A stretch of 64,000 bases of DNA from Phyllobacterium sp. T1293 (lineage in GTDB: Bacteria > Pseudomonadota > Alphaproteobacteria > Rhizobiales > Rhizobiaceae). The position numbers and the translations under genes are program-made. Position 1 is the first letter of the stretch, and each line of letters opens with the position of its first letter. Under the pieces are notes generated by a model. It was not told the DNA's origin. It searched no databases and worked only from the letters and a program-made list of their open reading frames with translations. Where the stretch lies: contig NZ_CP088273.1 of NCBI RefSeq assembly GCF_020731415.2, positions 1,493,001 to 1,557,000 on the forward strand, given 5' to 3'. Positions 36,308 through 46,079 of the stretch are shown piece by piece.

Positions 36308-37624
36308 ATGGCAACCCTTAACGATCCCGAATTTGGATTTTGCCGCGACTGTCTGACAGCGCAAGCGTCGGCCGGGCGCCGGTGCCAGCAATGCGGCAGC
36401 CCGCGCCTGTTGCGCCATCTGGAACTCTACAGGCTTTCCATCGCCCATGTGGATTGCGATGCATTCTATGCTTCGGTGGAAAAACGCGACAATCCTGATC
36501 TGCGCGACAAGCCTTTGATTATCGGTGGCGGCAAGCGCGGCGTGGTCTCCACCGCCTGCTATATCGCCCGCATTCACGGCGTAAAATCGGCCATGCCGAT
36601 GTTCAAGGCGTTGGAAGCCTGTCCGCATGCGGTGGTTATCAGCCCTGATATGGAAAAATATGTGCGTGTCGGGCGGGAAATCCGCCAGATGATGCGCGAT
36701 CTGACCCCGCAGGTTGAGCCGCTATCCATCGATGAGGCATTTCTTGACCTGACAGGCACACAGCGCCTGCATCACGATCCGCCTGTCCGGGTCATGGCGC
36801 AGTTTTCCAATCGGGTGGAAAAGGAAATGGGCCTGTCCGTTTCAGTCGGCCTCTCCTATTGCAAATTTCTGGCAAAGATCGCCTCGGACTTTGATAAACC
36901 GCGCGGGTTTTCCATCATCGGCGAGGAGGAAACACCACGTTTTCTCTACGACAAGCCGGTCACTATGATCTGGGGTGTCGGCAAGGTGTTTGCCGCCACA
37001 CTGGAGAAGGACGGGATTCGCACCATCGGTCAATTGCAGACCATGGAGCTTGGCGCGCTGATGCGCGCTTATGGCACTATGGGTCAGCGCCTTTATCAGC
37101 TCTCGCGCGGCATTGACACGCGCCGGGTGGAACCGGACGGCGAATCCAAGAGCGTTTCGGCAGAAACCACGTTTAACGAGGATATCAGCACGCTTGACGA
37201 TCTGGTTCCGATTCTGCGCTCGCTCTCCGAAAAGGTTTCACGGCGCTTGAAAGCAGCCGATATTGCCGGCAGAACTGTGGTTCTCAAGCTCAAATCCAGC
37301 GATTTCAAACTGAAAACCCGCAATCGCCAATTGGCTGATCCCACCCAACTCGCCGACCGAATTTTCCGCACTGGTCTGGCATTGCTGGAAAAGGAGATTG
37401 ACGGCACGCGATTTCGCCTCATCGGCATCGGTGTAACTGATCTTGGCGATGATGGCCGCGCCGACCCGCACGATCTTGTTGATGTTCAGGCCACAAAACG
37501 CGCTGTTGCGGAAACCGCTATCGATAAATTGCGCGGGAAATTCGGGAATAATGCCGTCGAGACGGGATATACATTTGGCAAGATCAGACAGAGATCAAGG
37601 CCAGTGCCGGATGAGATAGATTAG
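36308..37624 (+). CDS. dinB: DNA polymerase IV
   Basis: Y-family translesion polymerase, 438 aa. Catalytic acidic residues lie in [14 protein letters not shown] and [13 protein letters not shown]; the little-finger domain is at the C-terminus. Ahead of the polymerase fold are about 40 extra residues with C12, C15, C26 and C29, a zinc-ribbon pattern (CRDC, RCQQCG). No clear ribosome site precedes the ATG, and the LexA box is only eight bases away, so the mRNA may be leaderless or nearly so. The gene converges on dnaE across a hairpin. Confidence 0.94.
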   Translation: MATLNDPEFGFCRDCLTAQASAGRRCQQCGSPRLLRHLELYRLSIAHVDCDAFYASVEKRDNPDLRDKPLIIGGGKRGVVSTACYIARIHGVKSAMPMFKALEACPHAVVISPDMEKYVRVGREIRQMMRDLTPQVEPLSIDEAFLDLTGTQRLHHDPPVRVMAQFSNRVEKEMGLSVSVGLSYCKFLAKIASDFDKPRGFSIIGEEETPRFLYDKPVTMIWGVGKVFAATLEKDGIRTIGQLQTMELGALMRAYGTMGQRLYQLSRGIDTRRVEPDGESKSVSAETTFNEDISTLDDLVPILRSLSEKVSRRLKAADIAGRTVVLKLKSSDFKLKTRNRQLADPTQLADRIFRTGLALLEKEIDGTRFRLIGIGVTDLGDDGRADPHDLVDVQATKRAVAETAIDKLRGKFGNNAVETGYTFGKIRQRSRPVPDEID

Positions 37625-37705
37625 AGTTTTCTGATATTTATGGGTTGTTTCTTATAGATTGAGTCAGGTGCGGGTGAGTGGCGTTGGGTGAGGTATTCAC
37701 CGTAT

Positions 37706-37774
37706 TCACCCCCCTCTGTCTTGTCGGACTACCCTTGGCTCGCCCAGGTAGTTCGACAAGACAGAGGGGGGTGA
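37706..37774. terminator. Large hairpin between convergent dinB and dnaE
   Basis: 28-bp inverted repeat with one mismatch (37706-37733 and 37747-37774), 13-base loop, containing CCCCCCTCTGTCTTGTCG. It is placed to act as a bidirectional terminator for dinB and dnaE. Its inner arm GTTCGACAAG resembles the core of the dispersed repeat family. Confidence 0.6.
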
Positions 37775-37788
37775 GCGCCACCGGTTCG

Positions 37789-37809
37789 TGGTTCGTGGTT
37801 CGTGGTTCG
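37789..37809 (+). repeat. Dispersed repeat, copy D (three TGGTTCG units)
   Basis: Three tandem TGGTTCG units next to the large hairpin, followed by ACATAAC instead of the usual ACAAGCTCACC core, so this copy is truncated or degenerate. It lies 38 bp from the dnaE stop. Confidence 0.7.
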
Positions 37810-37846
37810 ACATAACAACACACCACGTCATTGCAACGTCAAAACG

Positions 37847-40800
37847 CTACACCATCTCCACATCGACCACACCTGGTATCGCCTTCATCGCGCTGGCCAC
37901 CTGCGGGCCAACCCGGTAGCGGTTGGGTAGCTCGATTTCCACCTCGCTCGCACCGTTTTCCTTGATCAGGATCAGGCTGACGATCTGACCGTCATTCTGC
38001 GGAGCGAGATAGGGTGTAATTGCACTGAGAGGTTCACTGGAGCGCATATAGAGCCGCAAGGCTTTCTGCATACGCGTCGCCTCGTCCTCAAGCGATTGCG
38101 CTGTCTGGATGCGCAGGCTGATGCCCTCGGGCCGGTCTTCCGCACCAACAGTCACCACAACGGAACGTCCGGGCTCCAGAAGATCGCGATATTGCGCCAG
38201 AGCCTCGGAAAACAGCACGGCTTCAAACTGGCCGGAGGCATCGGAGAACTGGATGATGCCCATCTTGTTGCCGGTTTTGGTCTTGCGTTCCTGCTTGGCG
38301 GTGATGGTTCCAGCCAGACGCCCGGCATTGGCGCCGCGCTTGACGGCAGCGGAGAATTCGGCCCAGCTCTGCACCCGCATCTTTTCGAGGATCGGGCGGT
38401 ATTCATCCAGCGGATGGGCGGAAAGATAGAAACCAGCGGCCTCAAATTCACGCCGCAATTTTTCTGCCGACAACCATGGCGCTGCATTAGGTAGCTGCAA
38501 GCCCTGCGAACCACCAGCGGCCATACCGCCAAAAATATCCGCCTGCCCGCTGACACTGTCTTCCTGTGTGCGCTGGGCATGGCCGATAATGCGGTCGAGA
38601 CCGGCAATGAGCGCAGGCCGTTCGCGGCCAAAGCAATCAAACGCCCCGGCATTGATCAGACTTTCAAAAACACGGCGATTGACCACACGCGGGTCAATTC
38701 TTTCACAGAAATCTTCAAGGCTGGCATAGGGCTTGTCGCCGCGTTTTTCGACGATGTGATCGACAGCTGCCTCACCAACGCCCTTGATGGCGGCCAGCGA
38801 ATAGAAAATGCGGTTATCACCCACTTCGAAGAGGCGGAACGAGGTGTTGACCGATGGCGTGACCACCTCGATGCCGAGGCGCAGCGCCTCGCGCCTGAAA
38901 TCATTGAGCTTGTCGGTGTTGGCCATGTCGTAGGTCATGGACGACGCGAGGAACTCAACAGGATAATGCGCCTTCATATAGGCTGTCTGGAACGACACGA
39001 TCGCATAGGCGGCGGCGTGCGATTTGTTGAAACCGTAATCGGCGAATTTGGCAAGCAGGTCGAAAATGAAGTTGGCCTGCGGCTTGGTTACACCACGCTC
39101 CACAGCACCATCGACAAAGCGCTCGCGCTGCTTGTCCATTTCGGCGCGAATCTTCTTACCCATGGCGCGGCGCAGAAGATCGGCTTCACCCAGCGTATAG
39201 CCGGACATTTCCTGCGCGATCTGCATCACCTGTTCCTGATAGATGATGACGCCCTGGGTTTCCTTGACGAGATGGTCGATCTTGGGATGGATCGAGGCCA
39301 TCTCCTCATCGCCGTTCTTGCGCGCATTATAGGTCGGGATGTTCTCCATCGGACCTGGACGATAAAGCGCAACGAGCGCGATAATGTCCTCGATCCGGTC
39401 AGGCTTCATGCCGATCAGCGCCTTGCGCATACCGGTACTTTCCACCTGAAACACGCCGACGGTCTCGCCGCGCGACAGCATTTCGTAACTCAGCTTGTCA
39501 TCAAGCGGCAGATTGGAAAGATCGACAACAATGCCGCGCCGCTTGACCAGATTGACGGCCGTTTGCAGCACGGTGAGGGTTTTCAGGCCAAGAAAGTCGA
39601 ATTTGACCAGACCGGCCTCTTCCACCATCTTCATGTTGAACTGCGTCACCGGCATGTCGGAGCGTGGATCGCGGTACATCGGCACGAGTTCGGAGAGCGG
39701 ACGATCACCGATAACGATACCGGCGGCGTGGGTCGATGCGTGGCGGTAAAGCCCTTCCAGCTTCAGCGCAATATCAAGCAGACGCTCGACAACCGGCTCC
39801 TTGTCGCGTTCCTCGCGCAGACGTGGTTCATCCTCAATGGCTTTGGCCAGCGTTACCGGATTGGCCGGGTTGGCCGGAACCATTTTGGTCAGGCGATCCA
39901 CCTGCCCATAGGGCATTTCCAGCACACGGCCAACGTCGCGCAGCACAGCGCGCGCCTGCAGTGTTCCGAAGGTGATGATCTGCGCCACCTGATCGCGGCC
40001 ATATTTGGCCTGAACGTAGCGGATGACCTCGTCTCGGCGCTCCTGACAGAAATCGATGTCAAAGTCCGGCATCGAAACGCGGTCCGGATTGAGGAAGCGT
40101 TCGAACAGCAGGGAGAAGCGCAGAGGATCAACGTCGGTGATGGTCAGCGCATAGGCAACGAGCGAGCCCGCACCCGAACCACGACCGGGACCCACAGGAA
40201 TATCATGGGCTTTCGCCCATTTGATAAAGTCAGAAACGATGAGGAAGTAACCCGGATATTTCATCCGGGTGATGATGGAAATCTCGTATTCCAGCCGCTC
40301 GGCATATTCTTGTGGCGTGTGGCCATCAGCAAGACCAAGTGTTTCGATGCGGCTTGCCAGACCTTCACGCGCCTGACGCGCCAACTCATCGGCTTCTTCC
40401 TGTAACGCGGCTTCCGGATCACCACTTTCGCCGGTAAAACGCGGCAGGATCGGTGCGCGGTTTTTCGGATAATAGGAACAGCGCAACGCGATCTCGACGG
40501 TATTTTCCAGCGCCTCCGGAAGATCGGCAAACAGCGCAACCATCTCGTCTTCGGTCTTGAGGTAATGATCCGGCGTCAGGCGGCGGCGATCATCGATAGA
40601 CAGGAGCGAACCGGCGGCAATGGCAAGCAGCGCGTCATGCGCTTCATAATCCGCACTCTTGGAAAAGAACACGTCATTGGTGGCAACGAGCGGCAGCTCC
40701 AGTTCGTAGGCCAGATCAATATGGGTTGCTTCCAAGGCACGGTCATAGCCGCGATGGCGCTGCAGCTCGACATAGAGCCTGTCGCCATAGATCGAGCGCA

Positions 40801-41356
40801 GATGGATCAGTCGCTGGCGCGCACGGTCAATGCGCTCATCCTTGATCGCCTTGGCGATAGGACCCTCCGGACCACCCGAAAGCACAATGATGCCATCGGA
40901 CACATCAGGCAGCCACGCGGCGGCAATATGCACGGGATCGCCGGCAGGCGTTTCCAGATAGGCGCGGCTGACGAGCCTGACGAGATTGGCATAGCCCACT
41001 TCCGTTGCGGCCAAGAGAACAAGCGGTGCAAGACCAAGCGCTTCGCGCCGGTTGGCGCTGCGGCTCTCCTCGGCCTGATCGTGGAAGGCAATATCAAGCT
41101 GGCAACCGATAATCGGCTGCAAACCGGATTTGGAGCCCTTCTGGGCAAATTCAAGCGCACCGAACAGATTGTTGGTATCGGTGATGGCAATGGCTGGCGC
41201 TTTGTTGGCAACGGCCAGATCAATGACCTTGGCGACCTGCAGCGCACCTTCCAGCAGCGAATAGGCAGAATGCACGCGCAGATGAACAAAACGAAGCGCC
41301 TGCTTTTCCGCATTGCCTTCGTTCGGGTTACGCTGTCCGTCTGCCAATTCCTGCAT
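37847..41356 (-). CDS. dnaE: DNA polymerase III alpha subunit
   Basis: Replicative polymerase catalytic subunit, 1169 aa from the chosen ATG. The N-terminal PHP domain begins at FVHLRVHSAYSLLEG. The polymerase active-site aspartates are D431 and D433 in PDFDIDFCQERRDE; the helix-hairpin-helix, OB-fold and C-terminal tau-binding parts follow. An in-frame TTG at 41362 is possible, but the ATG at 41356 has GGAAG at better spacing. It is a single gene with its end facing dinB. Confidence 0.97.
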   Translation of the reverse strand: MQELADGQRNPNEGNAEKQALRFVHLRVHSAYSLLEGALQVAKVIDLAVANKAPAIAITDTNNLFGALEFAQKGSKSGLQPIIGCQLDIAFHDQAEESRSANRREALGLAPLVLLAATEVGYANLVRLVSRAYLETPAGDPVHIAAAWLPDVSDGIIVLSGGPEGPIAKAIKDERIDRARQRLIHLRSIYGDRLYVELQRHRGYDRALEATHIDLAYELELPLVATNDVFFSKSADYEAHDALLAIAAGSLLSIDDRRRLTPDHYLKTEDEMVALFADLPEALENTVEIALRCSYYPKNRAPILPRFTGESGDPEAALQEEADELARQAREGLASRIETLGLADGHTPQEYAERLEYEISIITRMKYPGYFLIVSDFIKWAKAHDIPVGPGRGSGAGSLVAYALTITDVDPLRFSLLFERFLNPDRVSMPDFDIDFCQERRDEVIRYVQAKYGRDQVAQIITFGTLQARAVLRDVGRVLEMPYGQVDRLTKMVPANPANPVTLAKAIEDEPRLREERDKEPVVERLLDIALKLEGLYRHASTHAAGIVIGDRPLSELVPMYRDPRSDMPVTQFNMKMVEEAGLVKFDFLGLKTLTVLQTAVNLVKRRGIVVDLSNLPLDDKLSYEMLSRGETVGVFQVESTGMRKALIGMKPDRIEDIIALVALYRPGPMENIPTYNARKNGDEEMASIHPKIDHLVKETQGVIIYQEQVMQIAQEMSGYTLGEADLLRRAMGKKIRAEMDKQRERFVDGAVERGVTKPQANFIFDLLAKFADYGFNKSHAAAYAIVSFQTAYMKAHYPVEFLASSMTYDMANTDKLNDFRREALRLGIEVVTPSVNTSFRLFEVGDNRIFYSLAAIKGVGEAAVDHIVEKRGDKPYASLEDFCERIDPRVVNRRVFESLINAGAFDCFGRERPALIAGLDRIIGHAQRTQEDSVSGQADIFGGMAAGGSQGLQLPNAAPWLSAEKLRREFEAAGFYLSAHPLDEYRPILEKMRVQSWAEFSAAVKRGANAGRLAGTITAKQERKTKTGNKMGIIQFSDASGQFEAVLFSEALAQYRDLLEPGRSVVVTVGAEDRPEGISLRIQTAQSLEDEATRMQKALRLYMRSSEPLSAITPYLAPQNDGQIVSLILIKENGASEVEIELPNRYRVGPQVASAMKAIPGVVDVEMV

Positions 41357-41496
41357 CTCCAAAAACTTCCCGGTGAATGCGCTGATTCACCTTTTGGCCA
41401 TTCTCGGGCAATGGCTCTGGGGTGTCCACCTATACTTTGGCCGCCGGATCGTGCGACTGTGAACAACCCCGCATTTGCACACGAAAGGCCCCATGA

Positions 41497-42078
41497 ATGA
41501 GCAACGCATTTCCTGAAATCTATCTGGTTCGGCATGGCCAAACGGAATGGAGCCTTTCCGGCAAACATACGGGCCGAACCGACATACCGCTGACAGCAGC
41601 GGGCGAAGAGTCGGCACGCCAACTCGCGAATCGTCTGCAGGGCCACGCCTTCGATGCCGTATGGTCGAGCCCGTCACAGCGCGCATCGAACACCTGCGCC
41701 CTCGCCGGTTATGGCTCCGCCCGTCTCATCAAGGATGATCTGGCCGAATGGGACTATGGTTCCTATGAAGGTGTTACCACCAAAGAGATTCTGGCTGAAC
41801 GTCCCGGCTGGCAGCTTTTTCGCGACGGCTGCCCCAAAGGTGAATTGGCATTCGATGTCGGCGCCCGTGCAGACAGGATCATCGCCAATATCCGCAACGC
41901 GAACAGCAGAATTCTCATCTTTTCAAGTTCGCATTTCCTGCGTGTCCTTGCGGCACGCTGGCTTGGCTTGCCGCCAGAGGGCGGCTCGCTCTTCGTTCTG
42001 GATACCGCCACTATCAGTGTGCTCGGCTATGAGCATGATCTGACGGAGCCGGTCATTCGCCGGTGGAACCAGATATAA
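41497..42078 (+). CDS. Histidine phosphatase family protein
   Basis: A 193-aa member of the phosphoglycerate-mutase-like phosphatases. The nucleophile H13 is in YLVRHGQTEW; the second histidine lies in IFSSSHFLRVLAARWL. Length and GRTDIPLTAAGEESAR are typical of broad-specificity acid phosphatases (GpmB-like). The substrate cannot be assigned. It is divergent from dnaE and convergent with the 28-aa SOS-type gene. Confidence 0.88.
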   Translation: MSNAFPEIYLVRHGQTEWSLSGKHTGRTDIPLTAAGEESARQLANRLQGHAFDAVWSSPSQRASNTCALAGYGSARLIKDDLAEWDYGSYEGVTTKEILAERPGWQLFRDGCPKGELAFDVGARADRIIANIRNANSRILIFSSSHFLRVLAARWLGLPPEGGSLFVLDTATISVLGYEHDLTEPVIRRWNQI

Positions 42079-42093
42079 CGGACTGGAACAAAT

Positions 42094-42110
42094 GACTGAC
42101 AATTTCAGTC
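42094..42110 (-). terminator. Weak hairpin after the 28-aa gene
   Basis: GACTGA (42094-42099) and TCAGTC (42105-42110) with a 5-base loop, between the convergent ends of the phosphatase and the 28-aa gene. On the minus strand it is followed by ATTTGTT, a short T-rich run. Confidence 0.35.
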
Positions 42111-42131
42111 GTCATCACGGTTCCGATCTCT

Positions 42132-42218
42132 TCAGATAACACTCACCCACATTGCGAATGTCGCAATAAACAGGCTGACTGTAACGAATGACATGACATC
42201 CTGGAAAAGTTCGCTCAT
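42132..42218 (-). CDS. 28-aa single-helix membrane peptide under a LexA box (SidA-like candidate)
   Basis: A 28-codon gene with ATG at 42218 and TGA at 42132-42134. The product starts MSELFQDVMSF and continues as one hydrophobic helix (roughly residues 9-28) through SLFIATFAMW. GAAGAAGGG precedes the ATG at normal distance. A perfect LexA operator lies 40 bp upstream, next to a TTGACT -35 element. Small size, one membrane helix and SOS control match Caulobacter SidA, a 29-aa inhibitor of divisome proteins; sequence identity to it is not claimed. A toxin-like or stress peptide is the alternative. Confidence 0.66.
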   Translation of the reverse strand: MSELFQDVMSFVTVSLFIATFAMWVSVI

Positions 42219-42257
42219 CGGTAAAACCCTTCTTCGTTTGCTCTATGTCTATGTTTT

Positions 42258-42281
42258 GTTCTATTTTTGTTCTAAAGTCAA
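42258..42281 (-). promoter_or_regulatory. LexA box and -35 of the 28-aa gene
   Basis: On the minus strand the order is TTGACT (42281-42276), then GAAC-AAAAATA-GAAC (42272-42258), an exact LexA half-site pair with 7-bp spacing. The operator differs from the dinB operator by one spacer base. LexA bound here would cover the region just downstream of the -35 element. No other gene start faces this box. Confidence 0.78.
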
Positions 42282-42368
42282 GCGCACCAAAGCGACCATT
42301 GGTGCTATGGTTGTCGATTTCTTAACAGAGGGTAAAACGAAGCTGGATGGGATTGATGGCACACGCTA

Positions 42369-42396
42369 AACGGGATGCGAATTTGCTTCGCATCCC
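42369..42396 (-). terminator. Terminator of the proS-lolE-lolD operon
   Basis: Perfect 10-bp stem GGGATGCGAA (42372-42381) and TTCGCATCCC (42387-42396), 5-base loop, 12 bp beyond the lolD stop. On the minus strand it is followed by GTTTA, a short T run. Confidence 0.7.
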
Positions 42397-42407
42397 TTGC
42401 TGCCGGA

Positions 42408-43094
42408 TCAGGAGACGGTTGTGATCTTGCCGTCTTTCAGCGTCACCCGGCGATCCATGCGGCGGGCGAGTTCATGATTGTGTGTGGCGATCATCGCCGA
42501 CAGGCCGGACTGGCGCACCAGTGCTTCGAGCGCCTCAAACACATAGGATGACGTGACCGGATCAAGATTGCCTGTTGGTTCGTCAGCCAGAAGCACAAGC
42601 GGTGCATTGGCCACGGCGCGGGCGATAGCCACGCGCTGCTGCTCACCACCTGAGAGTTCCGACGGGCGGTGCGAAGCGCGCGCGCCGACTTTCATGTAAT
42701 CGAGCAATTGCTGCGCACGTTCGGAAGCCACGCGAGGTTTCATGCCCCGGATCATCTGCGGCATCATCACGTTTTCGAGCGCCGAGAATTCCGGCAGCAG
42801 ATGGTGGAACTGATAGACAAAGCCAATATCATTGCGGCGGATCGCCGTGCGCTCTTCATCGGAGAGCGAGCCACAGGCGCGCCCGTCCAGAATCACGTCA
42901 CCATTGTCGGGCCGCTCCAAAAGGCCTGCCGTGTGCAGCAGCGTTGACTTGCCAGCACCTGATGGAGCGACAAGCGCCACCATCTCGCCTCGCCCGAGCG
43001 AGAAACTCGCATCGTCAAGAATGACGAGTTCCCGGTCAATCTCATTGTACCGGCGGCCGACATTGGTCAGCTGAAGAATAGGCCCGGCTGACAT
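42408..43094 (-). CDS. lolD: Lipoprotein-releasing ABC transporter ATPase LolD
   Basis: ATPase of LolCDE, which extracts lipoproteins from the inner membrane. The 228-aa protein has Walker [10 protein letters not shown] (residues 43-51), the signature [10 protein letters not shown] and Walker [12 protein letters not shown]. Its ATG shares a base with the lolE stop codon. MacB-type exporters have similar ATPases, but the adjacent LolC/E-type permease decides for Lol. Confidence 0.93.
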   Translation of the reverse strand: MSAGPILQLTNVGRRYNEIDRELVILDDASFSLGRGEMVALVAPSGAGKSTLLHTAGLLERPDNGDVILDGRACGSLSDEERTAIRRNDIGFVYQFHHLLPEFSALENVMMPQMIRGMKPRVASERAQQLLDYMKVGARASHRPSELSGGEQQRVAIARAVANAPLVLLADEPTGNLDPVTSSYVFEALEALVRQSGLSAMIATHNHELARRMDRRVTLKDGKITTVS

Positions 43095-44383
43095 TATTCG
43101 TACCTCAAGGCTTCAACGGGATCGAGCTTGGCTGCGCGCCATGCGGGGAACAGCGTTGCCAGAAATGACAGGACAAGCGCCATCAGAATAACGGTGAAGG
43201 TCTCGTTGAAATCCATCTTGGCGGGCAATGTGCTCAGGAAATAAAGTTCAGGATTGAACAGGGTCGTACCTGACAACCACGAGAAGAACTGCCGGATACG
43301 CTCGACATTCAGGCAAACAAGAACGCCAAGCGCTACACCGGCAATCGTACCGGTGACGCCAATCGCCGCCCCTGTCATCAGGAAGATGCGCATGACCGAG
43401 TTTCGCGTTGCGCCCATGGTCCTGAGAATGGCGATATCGCGGCCCTTATCCTTCACCAGCATGATCAGGCCGGAAATGATGTTCAGCGCCGCAACAAGCA
43501 CAATCAGCGTTAGAATCATGAACATGACGTTGCGCTCGACCTGAAGCGCCGAGAAGAAGGTCACGTTGCGCTGACGCCAGTCCGTGAGCATCAACGGCCG
43601 TGCCGCCGCATCCTCGATGGGCTTTTTCAACGCGTCGACATTGTCAGGGTTGTTGGCAAAAATCTCGATCGATTGGACCTTGCCTTCCTGATTGAAATAA
43701 AGCTGTGCCTCGTCCAGCGGCATGAGCGCGATTGACGCGTCATACTCAGACATGCCGATCTGGAAAATCGCCACCACCGGATAGGATTTGACCCGCGGCG
43801 AAACACCAAGCGGGGTCACATCGCCATCCAGCGACATCAGTGTGAGTTTGTCGCCAATACCCAATCCCAGATTTTCCGCCATGCGCGTGCCGATAGCCAC
43901 GCCGCCTGCCTTGTCAAAATTGGCAAAAGTGCCCTGTTTGACATTCTTGGCGACGAGCTGAAGCTTGTTGATATCCTCTTCACGCAGGCCGCGCACCAGT
44001 GTGCCGGTGCCCTGCCCGACATTGCCTTGCCCCAGCACCTGTCCTTCAATGACAGGAATGGCGAAGGAAACGCCCGGCACCGTATCAATGCGCTTGATAA
44101 GGTTATCATAATCATCAAGCGGCCGGTCCATCGGCTGCATGATGACATGGCCGTTAATGCCAAGAATGCGGGTGAGCAACTCGCTGCGGAAACCATTCAT
44201 GACAGCCATGACGATAATGAGCGTCGCTACGCCGAGCATGATACCGGTGAAGGAAAAACCGGCGATCACCGAAATAAACGTTTCCTTGCGCCGGGCGCGC
44301 AGATAGCGCCATGCGATCATCCGTTCATAGGCAGAGAACGGCTTTGGACCCGGTTGGACAGCAGTGACGGCCGGTTCAGTCAT
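43094..44383 (-). CDS. lolE: Lipoprotein-releasing ABC transporter permease LolC/LolE
   Basis: A 429-aa inner-membrane protein with one N-terminal and three C-terminal membrane segments around a large periplasmic domain, the LolC/E layout. Motifs include [17 protein letters not shown] at the N-terminus, [20 protein letters not shown] and [19 protein letters not shown] at the C-terminus. Only one permease gene is present, so it probably forms a homodimer (LolF-type). The start overlaps the proS stop by four bases. Confidence 0.93.
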   Translation of the reverse strand: MTEPAVTAVQPGPKPFSAYERMIAWRYLRARRKETFISVIAGFSFTGIMLGVATLIIVMAVMNGFRSELLTRILGINGHVIMQPMDRPLDDYDNLIKRIDTVPGVSFAIPVIEGQVLGQGNVGQGTGTLVRGLREEDINKLQLVAKNVKQGTFANFDKAGGVAIGTRMAENLGLGIGDKLTLMSLDGDVTPLGVSPRVKSYPVVAIFQIGMSEYDASIALMPLDEAQLYFNQEGKVQSIEIFANNPDNVDALKKPIEDAAARPLMLTDWRQRNVTFFSALQVERNVMFMILTLIVLVAALNIISGLIMLVKDKGRDIAILRTMGATRNSVMRIFLMTGAAIGVTGTIAGVALGVLVCLNVERIRQFFSWLSGTTLFNPELYFLSTLPAKMDFNETFTVILMALVLSFLATLFPAWRAAKLDPVEALRYE

Positions 44384-45729
44384 AGAGTACCAGCCTGAAT
44401 GTCAGCGGGGCCTGCAAGCTTGTTGATTGCAGCTTCAATGCTCAGGGTTTCACGTTCACCCGTCGCGCGATCTTTTATCTCGACTTCGCCAGCAGCGACA
44501 CCGCGCGGACCGACAATCACCTGCGTGGGCAGGCCGATCAGATCCATCTTGGCGAACTTCGCACCGGGACGATCATCCGTATCATCAAGCAAGGGCTCAA
44601 GACCGGCATTGGTCAAAGCTTCGTAGAGCTTGGCGGAAACGGCGTCGCAGGCCTCATCGCCCGGCTTCATGTTGACGATACCGGCTCCGAACGGCGCAAC
44701 GGCCTTTGGCCAGATAATACCATTCTCGTCATGCGATGCTTCAATGATCGCCGCGATAACGCGCGAAGGCCCGATACCGTAGGACCCCATGGAGACCATA
44801 TGATCCTTGCCATCGGGTCCGCTAACCTTGGCACCCATCGGCTCGGAATATTTGGTGCCGAAATGGAAGATGTGGCCAACTTCGATGCCGCGCGCGGCGA
44901 GCTGTTCGGAAGCACCAACCTTGCCCCATGCAGCTTCATCGTGCATTTCGTCCGTCGCCGCATAGGGCGTCGTCCACTGCGTCACGATATCCGCAATCTG
45001 CGCATTATTATCGAAATTGGTATCGGCACCGGGAACCGGCAGATCGAGATAGGCACGGTCACAATAGACCTGACTCTCGCCAGTCTCGGCCAGAATGATG
45101 AATTCATGGCTGAGTTCACCGCCGATGGGGCCCGTATCGGCACGCATCGGAATGACCTTGATGCCAAGACGCGAGAATGTCCTGAGATAAGCAACGAACA
45201 TACGGTTATAGGCTGCCTTCGCTCCCTCGAAATCAAGATCGAAGGAATAGGCATCCTTCATCAGGAATTCGCGCGAACGCATGACGCCGAAACGCGGGCG
45301 GCGTTCATCGCGGAACTTCCACTGGATGTGGTAAAGGTTCAGCGGCAAGTCCTTGTAAGACTTCACATAAGCCCGGAAAATCTCGGTGATCATTTCCTCA
45401 TTGGTCGGGCCATACAGCATCTCGCGATCGCCGCGATCCTTGATGCGCAGCATCTCATCGCCATAGGCGTCGTAACGGCCGCTTTCACGCCACAGATCGG
45501 CGGACTGGATCGTTGGCATCAGCAGCTCAATCGCGCCGGAACGATTCTGTTCCTCGCGGATGATATTGGACACCTTGTTGAGAATGCGCAGCCCTGCCGG
45601 CAGCCAGGCATAGATGCCTGCCGATTCCTGACGGATCAGGCCGGCACGCAGCATCAGCCGGTGCGAGACGATTTCCGCCTCTTTAGGATTCTCTTTCAGG
45701 ATAGGCAGAAAATAACGGGAAAGCCGCAT
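44380..45729 (-). CDS. proS: Prolyl-tRNA synthetase (short form)
   Basis: Class II aminoacyl-tRNA synthetase. The ATG at 45729 starts [19 protein letters not shown] and follows GGTGAT, giving 449 aa without the editing insertion, the usual alphaproteobacterial form. Class II motifs appear as [21 protein letters not shown] (motif 2 region) and [13 protein letters not shown] (motif 3). It is first in the proS-lolE-lolD operon. Confidence 0.96.
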   Translation of the reverse strand: MRLSRYFLPILKENPKEAEIVSHRLMLRAGLIRQESAGIYAWLPAGLRILNKVSNIIREEQNRSGAIELLMPTIQSADLWRESGRYDAYGDEMLRIKDRGDREMLYGPTNEEMITEIFRAYVKSYKDLPLNLYHIQWKFRDERRPRFGVMRSREFLMKDAYSFDLDFEGAKAAYNRMFVAYLRTFSRLGIKVIPMRADTGPIGGELSHEFIILAETGESQVYCDRAYLDLPVPGADTNFDNNAQIADIVTQWTTPYAATDEMHDEAAWGKVGASEQLAARGIEVGHIFHFGTKYSEPMGAKVSGPDGKDHMVSMGSYGIGPSRVIAAIIEASHDENGIIWPKAVAPFGAGIVNMKPGDEACDAVSAKLYEALTNAGLEPLLDDTDDRPGAKFAKMDLIGLPTQVIVGPRGVAAGEVEIKDRATGERETLSIEAAINKLAGPADIQAGTL

Positions 45730-46079
45730 TGAGATCACCAAATTGAAACACAGCCTGAATGCTTGAAGAATCAGGCAAAACCAAGTGCAAAGTTAGCGTA
45801 TAACCCAAAAATCTTTGCTGATTTCCGGAAAGGATCACGCGCCATTGAAAGTGTCGCTGCGCTCGTCGCAAAACCCTTGGGAATCCACGGCGCAGCAATG
45901 TTTCTTAGCGGCTTAACGACTGGTTGGGAACCCGCAACCCACAAATGAGACGCCTCGAATTTGTGACAGTTTTGTTACGCTGCCAGATTTGTAAGCAAAA
46001 AATGACTGTATCGAATATTTTTCGTGACATTTCGAAGGCAGTCCGCTATTTTTTTAATCATAATGAGAAAGTAAGAATA
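45730..46079. other. Non-coding region upstream of proS
   Basis: No supported gene. It must hold the proS promoter. On the minus strand, around 45960-45980, CGTAACA-AAA-CTGTCACA resembles a Pho box (one good and one poor half), but it lies about 240 bp from proS. Two open frames here have no ribosome site or recognisable protein features. Confidence 0.35.

Noticed and set aside
38579..40405. 608-codon open frame antisense to dnaE
   Set aside because: Long antisense frames are common over GC-rich coding sequence; dnaE on the other strand is unmistakable.
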